DNA from: a virus
Length of the DNA stretch: 64,000 nt
Virus record (IMG/VR): IMGVR_UViG_3300042463_001009
Coordinates: 1-64,000 of that record
Direction: 5' to 3' (one strand)
Below, in pieces: positions 53,787 through 63,549 of this stretch. Position 1 is the first letter of the stretch; each line of letters begins with the position of its first letter. Below the pieces are notes generated by a model. It ran no database searches. It was not told the DNA's origin and saw nothing but the letters and a program-made list of their open reading frames with translations. The translations under genes were made by a program, and so were the position numbers.

Positions 53787-54965
53787 ATGGATAATAGAAT
53801 TTATTATATAAAAATATCTCCAGAAGTTATTAAAAACGATATCTTCAAGGTTAATATATACTCACCTTATACCGAAGATATTGAGATACCCTTTTGTTGT
53901 GATATATATACCCAGCAAGTTACAAAATATGTGACAGGACATACATATGTGTATTCATCCATGACTGAAATTTTATCAGGTGGAACCAACGGGGATTCAA
54001 TCTTAACAGGACTTACGGTTCCAATTATGTTAACTGAGAATACGGTTGATTTGGGGTATTATTCAGTTTTTGATGGAATGGTGTTACAACAGGAAACTAT
54101 GACTAATTTTTTGTTTTCTGCGACAACAACATTCCCTAACGTATATTATTTTTATAATACTTCCGATACCGAGTTTAAAAAATATTTAGAATTTTCAAAT
54201 TATTATGTTGATTGGGGTGACGGAACGCCAATACAAACAATAACAACAAACGCGCCAAATTATTACCAACACACTTACTCAACAATTGGGGAATTTACTA
54301 TTATTATGTCAGGAATGAGTCCATGGGGTTCAAATATTGTTAAAAAAACAGTTGAAGTTCCATTTACTAACATTGTAATAACTAATCCTAATGGTACCGC
54401 TTATTTTACACCTGCGGGTGGTAGTTGGAGTGGGACTATGTTTAATTATGATTACATTTTTAGTGGTGATGCTAGTTGTGACGCACAAATAATGGACATT
54501 ACAAATTTTACCACAGTCCCTTTTATTGTTACAGGGTACACTAAATCTTCTGTTAGCGATTTAGAAGTGTACGGAAATAAATATATTTTGTTTGGTGGAA
54601 AATATAATATAGGTGTTCAAATAACTGGCACATCGGGAAACATTGGAACATATTGGGGACCACACCTAACAGAACCATACACTGCATATACAATTAATGG
54701 AATGAATTACTATGATTATAGTGATGGTACTACAGTATTTGCGGTTGAGTCTTCGGGATTAACTCAAGATATGTTAATTTGTTCTGCAATTACAAAAAAT
54801 GAGGTATTGATAAATGTAATTGATGAGGCTGAAGTTCAAAGTAATGTTTTTGTTGAACGAGGTAAACTATCTGGTTTGGAACGAATTGAAAGATTGGGGG
54901 AAATTGATAATATAGGTGACCTTGAAAAATACGGATATGAATTTTTTAATATAATAAAAATATAA
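53787..54965 (+). CDS. Virion protein with a PKD-type domain
   Basis: A 392-residue protein. Residues about 138-190 are a PKD/beta-sandwich domain: YVDWGDGTPIQTI, then YQHTYSTIGEFTIIMSGMSP, with the WGDGT and HTY.G.FT pattern. PKD domains are common in Bacteroidota surface proteins and bind glycans or act as spacers. The remaining sequence is Tyr/Thr/Gly-rich. It directly follows the baseplate series, so surface decoration or receptor contact is likely. The C-terminal 60 residues look helical. Confidence 0.65.
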   Translation: MDNRIYYIKISPEVIKNDIFKVNIYSPYTEDIEIPFCCDIYTQQVTKYVTGHTYVYSSMTEILSGGTNGDSILTGLTVPIMLTENTVDLGYYSVFDGMVLQQETMTNFLFSATTTFPNVYYFYNTSDTEFKKYLEFSNYYVDWGDGTPIQTITTNAPNYYQHTYSTIGEFTIIMSGMSPWGSNIVKKTVEVPFTNIVITNPNGTAYFTPAGGSWSGTMFNYDYIFSGDASCDAQIMDITNFTTVPFIVTGYTKSSVSDLEVYGNKYILFGGKYNIGVQITGTSGNIGTYWGPHLTEPYTAYTINGMNYYDYSDGTTVFAVESSGLTQDMLICSAITKNEVLINVIDEAEVQSNVFVERGKLSGLERIERLGEIDNIGDLEKYGYEFFNIIKI

Positions 54966-54971
54966 TATGGA

Positions 54972-54978
54972 TATTTAT
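54972..54978 (+). promoter_or_regulatory. TATTTAT element in spacer before 55051
   Basis: It reads GGATATTTATTGTTATA, 72 bases before ATG 55051. The distance is larger than at other sites. Confidence 0.3.
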
Positions 54979-55050
54979 TGTTATAAAAATTTGTGGTAAA
55001 TGTGGGATAGAAAAAGAAAAAAATAATAAAATATTAATAAATAATTAAAA

Positions 55051-55959
55051 ATGGCAACAGGAACGTACGGTACAATTAGACCAGCGGATGTCTCTCCCGA
55101 AGATGTGGAAATCATCTTAAATTACACACCATCAAGGGATGAAACAGATAATTTTATCTTAACTAAGTTAAATGCGACATCAATCTTAAGACCATACTTT
55201 AATAACAATGATACTGGTGGTAACCCTAATATTGAAATATTGGGTGGTTTATATAATTTAAGGTTACCTTCAGACCAATTTAATAAAATTGGTATCTATA
55301 CCTTAATGGTTAGACCGGCCCAAATAAGAACAAGAATACTTGATTGTGGTGTTCTATCGGCATTACCAAATGTTAAAGGGTTAGTTATTGATTTAAATGA
55401 CGTGCCAACTCAGTTTAGAAATAAATTTGTTAATCAAGGATTGGTTGGTTTTAGAATTGAATATTTAAATTCTGACGGAACTAAAGTACCTAATTTTTTT
55501 AGATTAATAACTTCATCATTTTTTTGTGAACCAGTTGTTCAAAACTTAACTAATACTTCTCAAAAAGCTATTAGATATAGGTATACTGATAATAATACAA
55601 ATTTAATTTTTTGTACTGTTTCACCATCATCATCACCTACTAATAAGCCAAATGCAACACCGTATATTGGGCAACCTGACCAAGATATCATTATTACAAA
55701 TACTTTCTTTAATCCAATAACATTGGATATTGAAATTGCTGAACACGATTTCTCAACATTGGCAATTGCATTGTTTGGTAATCAAACTAAGTCTATGGAT
55801 GATGGTATCTACACATTATACGATACTCAAAATAACATATACAGACAATACAATTTATATGAAATTAGAGACCAATTTAATGAATTACTTTATGAGGTTA
55901 GACAAGATAGGGGAAATAATATTGACTTCAGTAAAAACTTTACAAATATAACGCAATAA
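55051..55959 (+). CDS. Baseplate/tail structural protein, unidentified
   Basis: A 302-residue protein starting MATGTYGTIRPADVSPEDVE after an A-rich spacer. It has IEILGGLYNLRLPSDQFNKI and YTLMVRPAQIRTRILDCGVL near 68-115, in an alternating-strand region. The C-terminal helix YEIRDQFNELLYEVRQDRGN (about 270-290) is charged. I do not recognise the family. It shares its stop with the start of the next gene (a one-base overlap), so the two are coupled. Confidence 0.55.
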   Translation: MATGTYGTIRPADVSPEDVEIILNYTPSRDETDNFILTKLNATSILRPYFNNNDTGGNPNIEILGGLYNLRLPSDQFNKIGIYTLMVRPAQIRTRILDCGVLSALPNVKGLVIDLNDVPTQFRNKFVNQGLVGFRIEYLNSDGTKVPNFFRLITSSFFCEPVVQNLTNTSQKAIRYRYTDNNTNLIFCTVSPSSSPTNKPNATPYIGQPDQDIIITNTFFNPITLDIEIAEHDFSTLAIALFGNQTKSMDDGIYTLYDTQNNIYRQYNLYEIRDQFNELLYEVRQDRGNNIDFSKNFTNITQ

Positions 55960-58900
55960 TGGCCGTTACAAAATATACTTGCCCACCTCAGTCCGCTTCA
56001 GGAGCTGGTACCTTTTCCGATAATTTAGTTGGATTCCAATTAGTTACTGGTGGAGGTTTAACGCAAGGAAATTTTGAATTTGTTAGTTCTATTAATGAAA
56101 AAACAAATAGAACCTTTAATACGGGTAATTTCTCAGACCCTATCAGTTTAGATAGTATGGGTGTTAGTGGTGTGGTACAATCTAAATCTATTTTTGAAAA
56201 TAACTTTAAGGTTTATCCTAATTTTGACATGAGTCAAATTACCAACTTCACATTATATGGGTCGATGGTTAAACGTATTTCAGTTTCGGTTGAAACCATT
56301 ATTAGTAAGTTCCCTGCGGCATTAGAGTCGACATTCATGGGGACTAACTATGTGACAGGTGCAACCGCAACTAACATTTTATTTAATTCGGTTTACGATG
56401 AGACCGTTTTTGATTTGGACGTTTCAAAATTAAGAAATCCATTTGATATTGACTTTTCGGTTAACTCAACAAGAAATTTAGAATTAAAAGAAATTAGTGT
56501 ATCTCCATTAAGAGATATGACAATCCAATATGCTAAGTATTCCTTATACGTCAATGGGGTTGGATATGATGTTAAATCTTTAACACCAACAACCAATACT
56601 TCTAGTGGAATATTACAAATATCCGTTAGTGGAAACCCTTTTTCAGGGCAAAGTATTGTATATTATAGTTTTGTTATTCGGCCTAACGACTATGAGGTTA
56701 CTAAAATATTTAATGAAGATTTAGATGAAGTTGAAAATTTCTTATTAAATAGAAGTGTAACACCAATTTATACCGCAACATTCCAAGTACCAAGAGAATC
56801 TGAAGATGGTACATATTACACCTCAAATCAACCAATTACATGGCCATTGTATGGTGAGTGGAATATTGATATTATAACCAAATCATTTGAAAATTATTTA
56901 ATACAATTAAATGAAGTTAGTGAGTATTTTGACATTTATACAACAAATTTAGTCTCAAGATTTTTAATTACAGGTTCATTTAAAGAATTTGACACCGTAA
57001 CTCAAAAAATGGAAAAAGTTCTACAGATTTATGGTAGAAGTTTTGATGAAACTAAAAAATTCATAGACGCTTTAGCATTTATGACTTCGGTTAATTATAA
57101 TGTTGGTAATGATATACCGTCACAATTATTAAAAAATTTAGCACAAACATTAGGTTGGGGAATTAACATTTCACCAATAACCGAGGATGATTTTTTAGGT
57201 TCTGTGTTTGGTCAAAAAAATAAAGACAATTCACAATTTACAGGAACGTCACAAAAACAAACTCCCGATGAATTAAATTATCAGTATTACAGAAATTTAG
57301 TATTAAATTCCGCTTACTTATTTAAATCTAAAGGAACAAGAAAATCAATTGAAGTTTTAATGAGATTGGTTGGTGCTCCTGAAGCCTTAGTTGAATTTAA
57401 TGAATATGTTTATGTTGCTGACCAAAAAATTAATTTAGAACAGTTTGATACACAATTCTATAATATTTCTGGAGGGACATACATTCAAGAATTACCGACT
57501 TACGAACAAGGTAATACATTTAACATTATGGGAGTTACCTATACAGGTTTTACTACTCAAACAACAATTCAGGATGTTAATATTAACCGAGGGGAATACC
57601 CTATGGATTTTTATGGATATCCACAAGCACCTATCGACACTGAAAATTACTTTTTTCAGATAGGTAGCGGTTGGTTTGAACAAACACCAAAACACAGAGC
57701 TCCTGAACAAGTTGATTTAAATAATAGTGTATTCACAGGTTCTAACCCTAATTATCAAACAACTTTAATACCTTATTCATACGGTCAAGAATATCTTAAT
57801 AGATTTAGGGACTTCCCATTTATGACATTAGGTTATAATTTGAGCGCAGTTCCTGATAATAATAAAAGTTGGACTGATAATGAAGTTGGAATAAGAAGTA
57901 ATTTAGATGGAGGGATTAATGCTCGTTATTTTGTCGATGATGAAAGATTAGTATTAAATGTTAAAAATGTTGATTTATTTTTAAATCCTGCTCAAGGTAT
58001 CGTATATGACGTATGGTACATGTCTAGACAATATAATTACCCAATCCCAAATCAAGGTTTAAATTATGTGGCACCAACTTATTGTAACCCACACCCAAAT
58101 ATCGAGTATCCACAAAGAGGTGGTGTGGATTGGACTGAAATCAACCCACAACCAAAAAGAAAAACATTCTTTGAGTTTGCTCAAACATTTTGGCAAAATA
58201 CTATTAATGTTAGAAACAGACAATATGCTACAGATGGTAAAACAAGTGGTTATCCAACTTTATCTTCTATTTTTTGGAAGTATTTAGAGTCTCAAAAGAC
58301 AATAAATATACCTAACGATAATTTCACATATCAAACAATGATTGACTACGTGAATGGTATGGGGGATTATTGGATTAGACTTGTTGAACAAATGATTCCT
58401 GCAACAACTATTTGGAACACTGGTGTTAAGTATGAAAATTCAATATTTCATAGGCAAAAATTTGTTTGGAGAAGACAAGAGTGTTGTAAATTTATACCAG
58501 TACCATGTAAACCATGTTCATTAACCTCAAACATATATCGATATGATTGTAATATACAATCAGTTGAATGTGGTGTGTATCCTTGGTATGGAAGTTCTAC
58601 TATTAATAGTTTTAATGCGGTTTTAGGTCAAGCGCTTAATAACTATCTTACTGCTAATGGTTATACCTTAAATGACTGTTTATTAAATACTTTAACAACT
58701 AATTGGTTTGTAGAAATAAAAATTAATGACTCAACTGTTATTCAATACCCATTTTTTGATGGAATTGGTTATACCAATATAAGTTTAAGCTCGCCACAAC
58801 CAAATGATTGGGATTCCGCATTATTAATAGCATTAAATGATTTAACAATTTACGGATATGACTATTATTTAACAACTACCGATACTATAGTTATTTATAA

Positions 58901-58979
58901 TTCAATTTGCTCCACTTCAGCCTTTGGTGATAACTTCAAACTAAATGTCGGAATAAACTTTAATATTTTATGTAATTAA
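55959..58979 (+). CDS. Tail protein I-like baseplate protein
   Basis: A 1006-residue protein. Residues about 430-480 carry a helical segment LNYQYYRNLVLNSAYLFKSK then GTRKSIEVLMRLVGAPEALV, which is the pattern of phage tail protein I / gpI-type baseplate proteins linking baseplate and fibres. The N-terminal ~330 residues are beta-rich. The helical region at 330-430 includes FDETKKFIDALAFMTSVNYN. The C-terminal part has conserved Cys (RRQECCKFIPVPCKPC). It sits just before the SprB-repeat fibre, as expected for a fibre attachment protein. It overlaps both neighbours by one base. Confidence 0.65.
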   Translation: MAVTKYTCPPQSASGAGTFSDNLVGFQLVTGGGLTQGNFEFVSSINEKTNRTFNTGNFSDPISLDSMGVSGVVQSKSIFENNFKVYPNFDMSQITNFTLYGSMVKRISVSVETIISKFPAALESTFMGTNYVTGATATNILFNSVYDETVFDLDVSKLRNPFDIDFSVNSTRNLELKEISVSPLRDMTIQYAKYSLYVNGVGYDVKSLTPTTNTSSGILQISVSGNPFSGQSIVYYSFVIRPNDYEVTKIFNEDLDEVENFLLNRSVTPIYTATFQVPRESEDGTYYTSNQPITWPLYGEWNIDIITKSFENYLIQLNEVSEYFDIYTTNLVSRFLITGSFKEFDTVTQKMEKVLQIYGRSFDETKKFIDALAFMTSVNYNVGNDIPSQLLKNLAQTLGWGINISPITEDDFLGSVFGQKNKDNSQFTGTSQKQTPDELNYQYYRNLVLNSAYLFKSKGTRKSIEVLMRLVGAPEALVEFNEYVYVADQKINLEQFDTQFYNISGGTYIQELPTYEQGNTFNIMGVTYTGFTTQTTIQDVNINRGEYPMDFYGYPQAPIDTENYFFQIGSGWFEQTPKHRAPEQVDLNNSVFTGSNPNYQTTLIPYSYGQEYLNRFRDFPFMTLGYNLSAVPDNNKSWTDNEVGIRSNLDGGINARYFVDDERLVLNVKNVDLFLNPAQGIVYDVWYMSRQYNYPIPNQGLNYVAPTYCNPHPNIEYPQRGGVDWTEINPQPKRKTFFEFAQTFWQNTINVRNRQYATDGKTSGYPTLSSIFWKYLESQKTINIPNDNFTYQTMIDYVNGMGDYWIRLVEQMIPATTIWNTGVKYENSIFHRQKFVWRRQECCKFIPVPCKPCSLTSNIYRYDCNIQSVECGVYPWYGSSTINSFNAVLGQALNNYLTANGYTLNDCLLNTLTTNWFVEIKINDSTVIQYPFFDGIGYTNISLSSPQPNDWDSALLIALNDLTIYGYDYYLTTTDTIVIYNSICSTSAFGDNFKLNVGINFNILCN

Positions 58980-61900
58980 TGTCTTGTACTTTATTATATA
59001 CCTCAACTATAACTGGTGATTGTTCAAATACTAATGTTGGAGGATTCACTATAGATATTAATGGTAGTGCTCCTGATTATTCAATTCAGTGGATTAACCC
59101 ATCTTCTTTAGGAACTATAGCGTTAGGTGCTGGTGTTATACAATATGAGGTTACATCATTATCTGCGGGGACTTACACATTTAATATTATTGATTCATGT
59201 ATACCAACATTAACGATTGTCCCCGTAAATGTATATATATCAAGTGGAACGTGTGTAAGTATTGATTCTCATACTAATGCTACTTGTGGCCAAAATAACG
59301 GTAGTCTTACCGCATCAACCCAAAATCTTTATGGTATAAGTCAATTCTACCTTTACGATACAATTAATGGTTATATTACTTCGGCGTCATCAGTGACAAA
59401 TACTTTTGCATTTGATAATATGTTAAGTCCTGGAATTTATTATGTTATAGGTGATGATGGTGGTGGATGTTCCGGTAAGTCAGAAACATGTATTGTTCAA
59501 AGTGCGGAAACATTTGACTACGGATTTTATGTTGTTAATGATGCGGGGTGTGCGGTAAATTCGGGTAAAATATTTATTACAGGATTAACAGGCACGCCAC
59601 CATACACTTATTTATGGTCAAACGGAGGAACAAACTCATCAATTAGCGGTTTAAGTGCCTCGACTTACGGTGTTATTGTTACTGATGGTAATGGATGTAC
59701 TATTTCTAAATCGGTAACGGTATTACAAGTGCCATTAGTTGGTTTAGGAGCGTTTACCTCAATTAGTCCAACTTGTTTTGCGTCTAACGGAGAAATTACG
59801 GTTACGGTAACAGGTGGAACCGCGCCATATTATTTTTCAGGTTCAAATGGGACTGTTTATATTACATTTGACCAAACTTACACTTTTACAAATTTAGCTT
59901 CAGGTGTTTTTACAGTACAAGTGACGGATGCTGGTTTATGTAATTTTGTTGCAAGTACAACATTATTACCTCCAGGAGGATTTAGTATTGTTGGTATTGG
60001 TGTTAATAATTCAAACTGTAACAATAACGGGGGGTCTTTAAACCCAATTCAATTATTTGGTGGTAGTGGTAATTACACCTATGACTTACAATATCCTGAT
60101 GGACATCATGATATTGTAAGTACAACAAATCAAAATTGGCAATTTACGGGACTTTCAGGAGGTACTTATAATTTAACAATTAATGATGGTGTCTGTACCT
60201 TTACCAGTGCTTATACTATCAATAATACTGTTCAATTTAATTTAACAACAACAAGTACAGGAACAACTTGTGGTTTTACTAATGGAGCTATTAATTTAGA
60301 AATTTCAGGTAGTACAGGGCCTTATACTTACTCAATAAATGGGTTAAGTTTGGTTTCGCCTTTAAGTGCTTATACATTTAGTAATCTGGCCTCAGGAACA
60401 TATACGGCTAGTGTTACAGACTTTAGTGGGTGTCAACAAACTAATTCTGTATTAGTTGCCCCATCCGCAAATCCTAATTTTATATTAAATGCGACAAATA
60501 CAGTAAATGGTTCTGATGGTACTATCACCGCATACATAACTAATGGTTTACCACCATTTACTTTAAATTGGAGTAGTAACGTAAATGGACAAACAGGGGA
60601 TACGATTAATAGTTTATCAGCTGGCACGTATTCACTTACAGTTATAGATTTTAATGGGTGTTCTACAATATCAAGTGTTATTATTACGGGTACAAATAGT
60701 GTGGCATCCTATCAGACATATACAATATGTGATACTGATTTTATCAATTCACCAAATGCAATTAAAACGGGGCCTAAACAAATGTTAAATGAAGGTTTTT
60801 ATGATTTAACATTTAATGATATAAATTGTGTGTTAAATGAAGCAATTTTTGAGGCGATTGTGAGTGTTAGTGGTGATGTTTTAACTCAACAATTTTATGC
60901 TGGTACAACATTAAACGAATATCCTGCAGATAATCAATTTTATGACACAATTACGGGGTTATTATTACAATTTGATGGTATTGCAAGTGTGGATATTAAT
61001 CCTCTAAGAAACACTATTCAAATTTTAACTGATTGTGACTCGTTAGTTTCTTTATCGGATGCTCAAGTTATTATTAACATGAAAATATATTATGATATCT
61101 CGTGCGTTAGTTGTCCTAGTCCAACACCAACACCGACACAAACACCAACGCCAACTAACACTCCTACACCAACAGTCACACTTGGGTTAAGTCCAACACC
61201 AACAAATACCTCAACTCCAGCAAATACGCCAACACCTACACCAACAAAAACACCAACTCCAACACCTTTACCGATAATACCAATATGTTCTGTGATAATT
61301 AATGGTAGTACTAACGTATCCGCCTATTTTCCATCATCAAATACTAACGTATCTTTAGGTTTTTCAGTAAGTGCACTTGATATTGCACATACAACAACTA
61401 AACTATGGTTGGATACTGGATTGATAATTAAAGAATATAACATAACATTAAACCCTTGGTCAAAAACGTTCAACAGAAACATCGCATACCCTTCAGGTGT
61501 TTCTTTAGGGGCTGGTTTAGGTGCCATTAGCAGCTCTCAGTTAATCTCAACAAACACTTCAGTATCTCCTAATCAAATAATTACTTTAGATATTACCACA
61601 AGTACCGCAGTTTCAACTGTGATTGGAACACTACTGCCTGGTAGGGAGGTTTCGGGTGATATTTTATTAACAACAACAAATAAAATATTAGTTACTAATT
61701 CAACTACCTCAGGTCCATATCTTACATATCTAACCCAATATAGTTATCCGTCAGGTACTTTTGAAGTTGAGGTCGATATTACGTCAACCACACCCCAACC
61801 GTATGGTATATTTATCGATAGTGGTAATATATATGTTTGTAACAATGGTGGTCAAATATATAAGGTTAATGTTAACTTTCCATATACACAAACATTATTT

Positions 61901-62266
61901 AATAACTCAGGGTTATATGTTGAAGGAGCATCTCAAGTACCAAGTTGTTGTAATACTAACCTAAACTTACCTATAACATACTATACTTGGTTTACTAATC
62001 TTGATACCTACACATCATCTGATATTACTCCCTGTATAGCCACTGGTTGTGGGGCAAATTTATACACAGCAACATCGACAATAGCTCCTGGAATTGTAAT
62101 ATATCAGGATAATGCTTTAACAATACCATTTGTTGGTACTAATTATGGTGTTTCAGGTGGTGGATGGGGTAGATTGTTTTTATCAGATGATTGCCCAATA
62201 ATTGGATTGAGAAATATTGCACAAGTAAATGGTTCAGGACAAGTTCTAAGTAATTATACATGTTAA
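58979..62266 (+). CDS. Tail adhesin/fibre with SprB-type repeats and a TP-rich linker
   Basis: A 1095-residue protein. Residues about 80-570 hold roughly six SprB-type repeats, e.g. [20 protein letters not shown] then [16 protein letters not shown], each ending in D.xGC or similar. SprB repeats are best known from the Bacteroidota gliding adhesin SprB. Residues about 712-766 are a Thr/Pro linker ([19 protein letters not shown] and more). The C-terminal ~330 residues contain short beta-propeller-like repeats ([20 protein letters not shown]), then a Gly/Ser tip. Position and build suggest a receptor-binding fibre; host mimicry is inferred. No signal peptide is present, as expected for a phage protein. 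Confidence 0.8.
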   Translation: MSCTLLYTSTITGDCSNTNVGGFTIDINGSAPDYSIQWINPSSLGTIALGAGVIQYEVTSLSAGTYTFNIIDSCIPTLTIVPVNVYISSGTCVSIDSHTNATCGQNNGSLTASTQNLYGISQFYLYDTINGYITSASSVTNTFAFDNMLSPGIYYVIGDDGGGCSGKSETCIVQSAETFDYGFYVVNDAGCAVNSGKIFITGLTGTPPYTYLWSNGGTNSSISGLSASTYGVIVTDGNGCTISKSVTVLQVPLVGLGAFTSISPTCFASNGEITVTVTGGTAPYYFSGSNGTVYITFDQTYTFTNLASGVFTVQVTDAGLCNFVASTTLLPPGGFSIVGIGVNNSNCNNNGGSLNPIQLFGGSGNYTYDLQYPDGHHDIVSTTNQNWQFTGLSGGTYNLTINDGVCTFTSAYTINNTVQFNLTTTSTGTTCGFTNGAINLEISGSTGPYTYSINGLSLVSPLSAYTFSNLASGTYTASVTDFSGCQQTNSVLVAPSANPNFILNATNTVNGSDGTITAYITNGLPPFTLNWSSNVNGQTGDTINSLSAGTYSLTVIDFNGCSTISSVIITGTNSVASYQTYTICDTDFINSPNAIKTGPKQMLNEGFYDLTFNDINCVLNEAIFEAIVSVSGDVLTQQFYAGTTLNEYPADNQFYDTITGLLLQFDGIASVDINPLRNTIQILTDCDSLVSLSDAQVIINMKIYYDISCVSCPSPTPTPTQTPTPTNTPTPTVTLGLSPTPTNTSTPANTPTPTPTKTPTPTPLPIIPICSVIINGSTNVSAYFPSSNTNVSLGFSVSALDIAHTTTKLWLDTGLIIKEYNITLNPWSKTFNRNIAYPSGVSLGAGLGAISSSQLISTNTSVSPNQIITLDITTSTAVSTVIGTLLPGREVSGDILLTTTNKILVTNSTTSGPYLTYLTQYSYPSGTFEVEVDITSTTPQPYGIFIDSGNIYVCNNGGQIYKVNVNFPYTQTLFNNSGLYVEGASQVPSCCNTNLNLPITYYTWFTNLDTYTSSDITPCIATGCGANLYTATSTIAPGIVIYQDNALTIPFVGTNYGVSGGGWGRLFLSDDCPIIGLRNIAQVNGSGQVLSNYTC

Positions 62267-62297
62267 TATATGACAAACTCAATTAGTTTACTGGTAA

Positions 62298-62474
62298 TTA
62301 ATCAATTGGGTCTTTTTTACCTAAACCACCATAAAGTCTCATAAGTTTTAGGGATTCATGATAGTTTTTTTCTAATCTGTCTAGTTCTTTTTCAGGGACA
62401 CCTTTTTCACAGGCAACCTCATACGCATCTTTAGATTCAGAAACCAATTTTGATATTGTTTTTAGTAGTTTCAT
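62298..62474 (-). CDS. Small helical hypothetical protein
   Basis: A 58-residue minus-strand protein, MKLLKTISKLVSESKDAYEV followed by ACEKGVPEKELDRLEKNYHE, ending KKDPID. It is predominantly helical and charged. A TATTTAT box lies 5 bases upstream of its ATG on its own strand. It is convergent with the adhesin and divergent from the glycosyltransferase. No family is recognised; a small regulator or modulator is possible. Confidence 0.55.
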   Translation of the reverse strand: MKLLKTISKLVSESKDAYEVACEKGVPEKELDRLEKNYHESLKLMRLYGGLGKKDPID

Positions 62475-62479
62475 ATAGT

Positions 62480-62486
62480 ATAAATA
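62480..62486 (-). promoter_or_regulatory. TATTTAT element before small minus-strand gene
   Basis: It reads GTAGATATTTATACTATATG on the minus strand, 5 bases before the ATG at 62474, another near-leaderless arrangement. Confidence 0.4.
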
Positions 62487-62525
62487 TCTACCAAAACACC
62501 ATTTATTAAGATGGATGATTAATTA

Positions 62526-62532
62526 TATTTAT
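62526..62532 (+). promoter_or_regulatory. TATTTAT element before glycosyltransferase
   Basis: It reads TTATATTTATTTTAAAAC, 13 bases before ATG 62546. Confidence 0.4.
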
Positions 62533-62545
62533 TTTAAAACATAAA

Positions 62546-63523
62546 ATGGATAAAAATTTAAGATTTGTATGTGCCCAACCTGATGTACCATATTTTTATT
62601 GGCAAGTTAGGGTGTACGTTGAAAATTTTATAGAAAAAGGTATTTTACCAAACCAAATACATGTTATTTTTGGTATAGTAACACCAAATACCGAACCAAC
62701 TTCAGATTCGTTAAAATTAAAAGAATTGGGAATTAATATCCATCATTATTTAGACGACAGAGAACAAAAACATTATATTCCAAACATTAAGCCATTTTTA
62801 ATTCATAAATGGTTAAAGGAATTCCCTCAACACGGAGAATGTTTTTTCTTACATGATGCTGATATAATTTTTAGAGAATTACCTGATTTTAAAACATTAA
62901 TGGAGGATGATGTTTTATATCTTTCAGATACTGTTGGTTATATTGGGTTTAATTACATTATGGATTGTTGTAAAAGATATGAATCTCATCACCCACAATC
63001 TAAACAAGGGCAATTACTACAAGAAATGGTTGATGTTATTGGTGTTACGACCGAATGTGTTGAATGTAATGAAAATAATTCAGGCGGTGGTCAATATTTG
63101 ATTAAAAAAACAGATTGGATGATTTGGGAAAAAATCTATATGGATTGTGCGCCACTATATGACCAAATGATGGATTACCAAAAACGTTTCCCAATAAACC
63201 AAGGTGAAATACAATTTTGGACTGCAGAAATGTGGTCTTTATTATGGAACTTATGGTATTTTGGAAAAGAAACTAAAGTAGTTAAAGATTTAGATTTTTC
63301 ATGGGCAACCGACTCAATTTCTATTTACGAACAAAGACCAATACTTCATATGGCAGGAGTAACTTCAGATATGAAAACAACTAAATTTTATAAAGGTGAT
63401 TTTATTAATGTTAATCCATTAATTAAGTTAACGGAAAATTTTGAATATTTTGATTATGTTGAAGAACATAGTTCTACAAAAAAATATATAGATGTTATGA
63501 AATCTATAGTAAAAAAACAATAA
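62546..63523 (+). CDS. Glycosyltransferase, GT-A fold candidate
   Basis: A 325-residue protein. The sequence FFLHDADIIFRELPDFK contains a D104-A-D106 metal/sugar-nucleotide motif after hydrophobic strands, and the N-terminal part (LRFVCAQPDVPYFYWQVRVY) has a Rossmann-like start. Later, NNSGGGQYLIKKTDWMIWEK and INQGEIQFWTAEMWSLLW fit an acceptor-side region. It resembles the group of plant-type peptidyl Hyp/Ser glycosyltransferases as I recall it, but only the fold is reasonably safe. It lies between two Thr/Pro-rich fibre genes, making those linkers candidate acceptors. Confidence 0.7.
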   Translation: MDKNLRFVCAQPDVPYFYWQVRVYVENFIEKGILPNQIHVIFGIVTPNTEPTSDSLKLKELGINIHHYLDDREQKHYIPNIKPFLIHKWLKEFPQHGECFFLHDADIIFRELPDFKTLMEDDVLYLSDTVGYIGFNYIMDCCKRYESHHPQSKQGQLLQEMVDVIGVTTECVECNENNSGGGQYLIKKTDWMIWEKIYMDCAPLYDQMMDYQKRFPINQGEIQFWTAEMWSLLWNLWYFGKETKVVKDLDFSWATDSISIYEQRPILHMAGVTSDMKTTKFYKGDFINVNPLIKLTENFEYFDYVEEHSSTKKYIDVMKSIVKKQ

Positions 63524-63528
63524 TCTGA

Positions 63529-63546
63529 TTATTTATAGTATAAATA
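63529..63546 (+). promoter_or_regulatory. Palindromic TTATTTATA/TATAAATAA element before second fibre
   Basis: TTATTTATA-G-TATAAATAA is a near-perfect palindrome containing both orientations of the TATTTAT box. It ends about 3 bases before ATG 63550. Confidence 0.45.
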
Positions 63547-63549
63547 ACA

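Noticed and set aside
54966-55048. A short frame encoding a CGKCG zinc-ribbon-like peptide in the spacer before 55051
   Set aside because: No ATG start, only about 26 codons, and no partner Cys pair. It may be a remnant of a mobile endonuclease gene, but this cannot be supported.
61113-61275. The repetitive Thr/Pro tract as a tandem DNA repeat or recombination site
   Set aside because: It is in frame within the adhesin and codon choices vary, so it is better explained as a protein linker.
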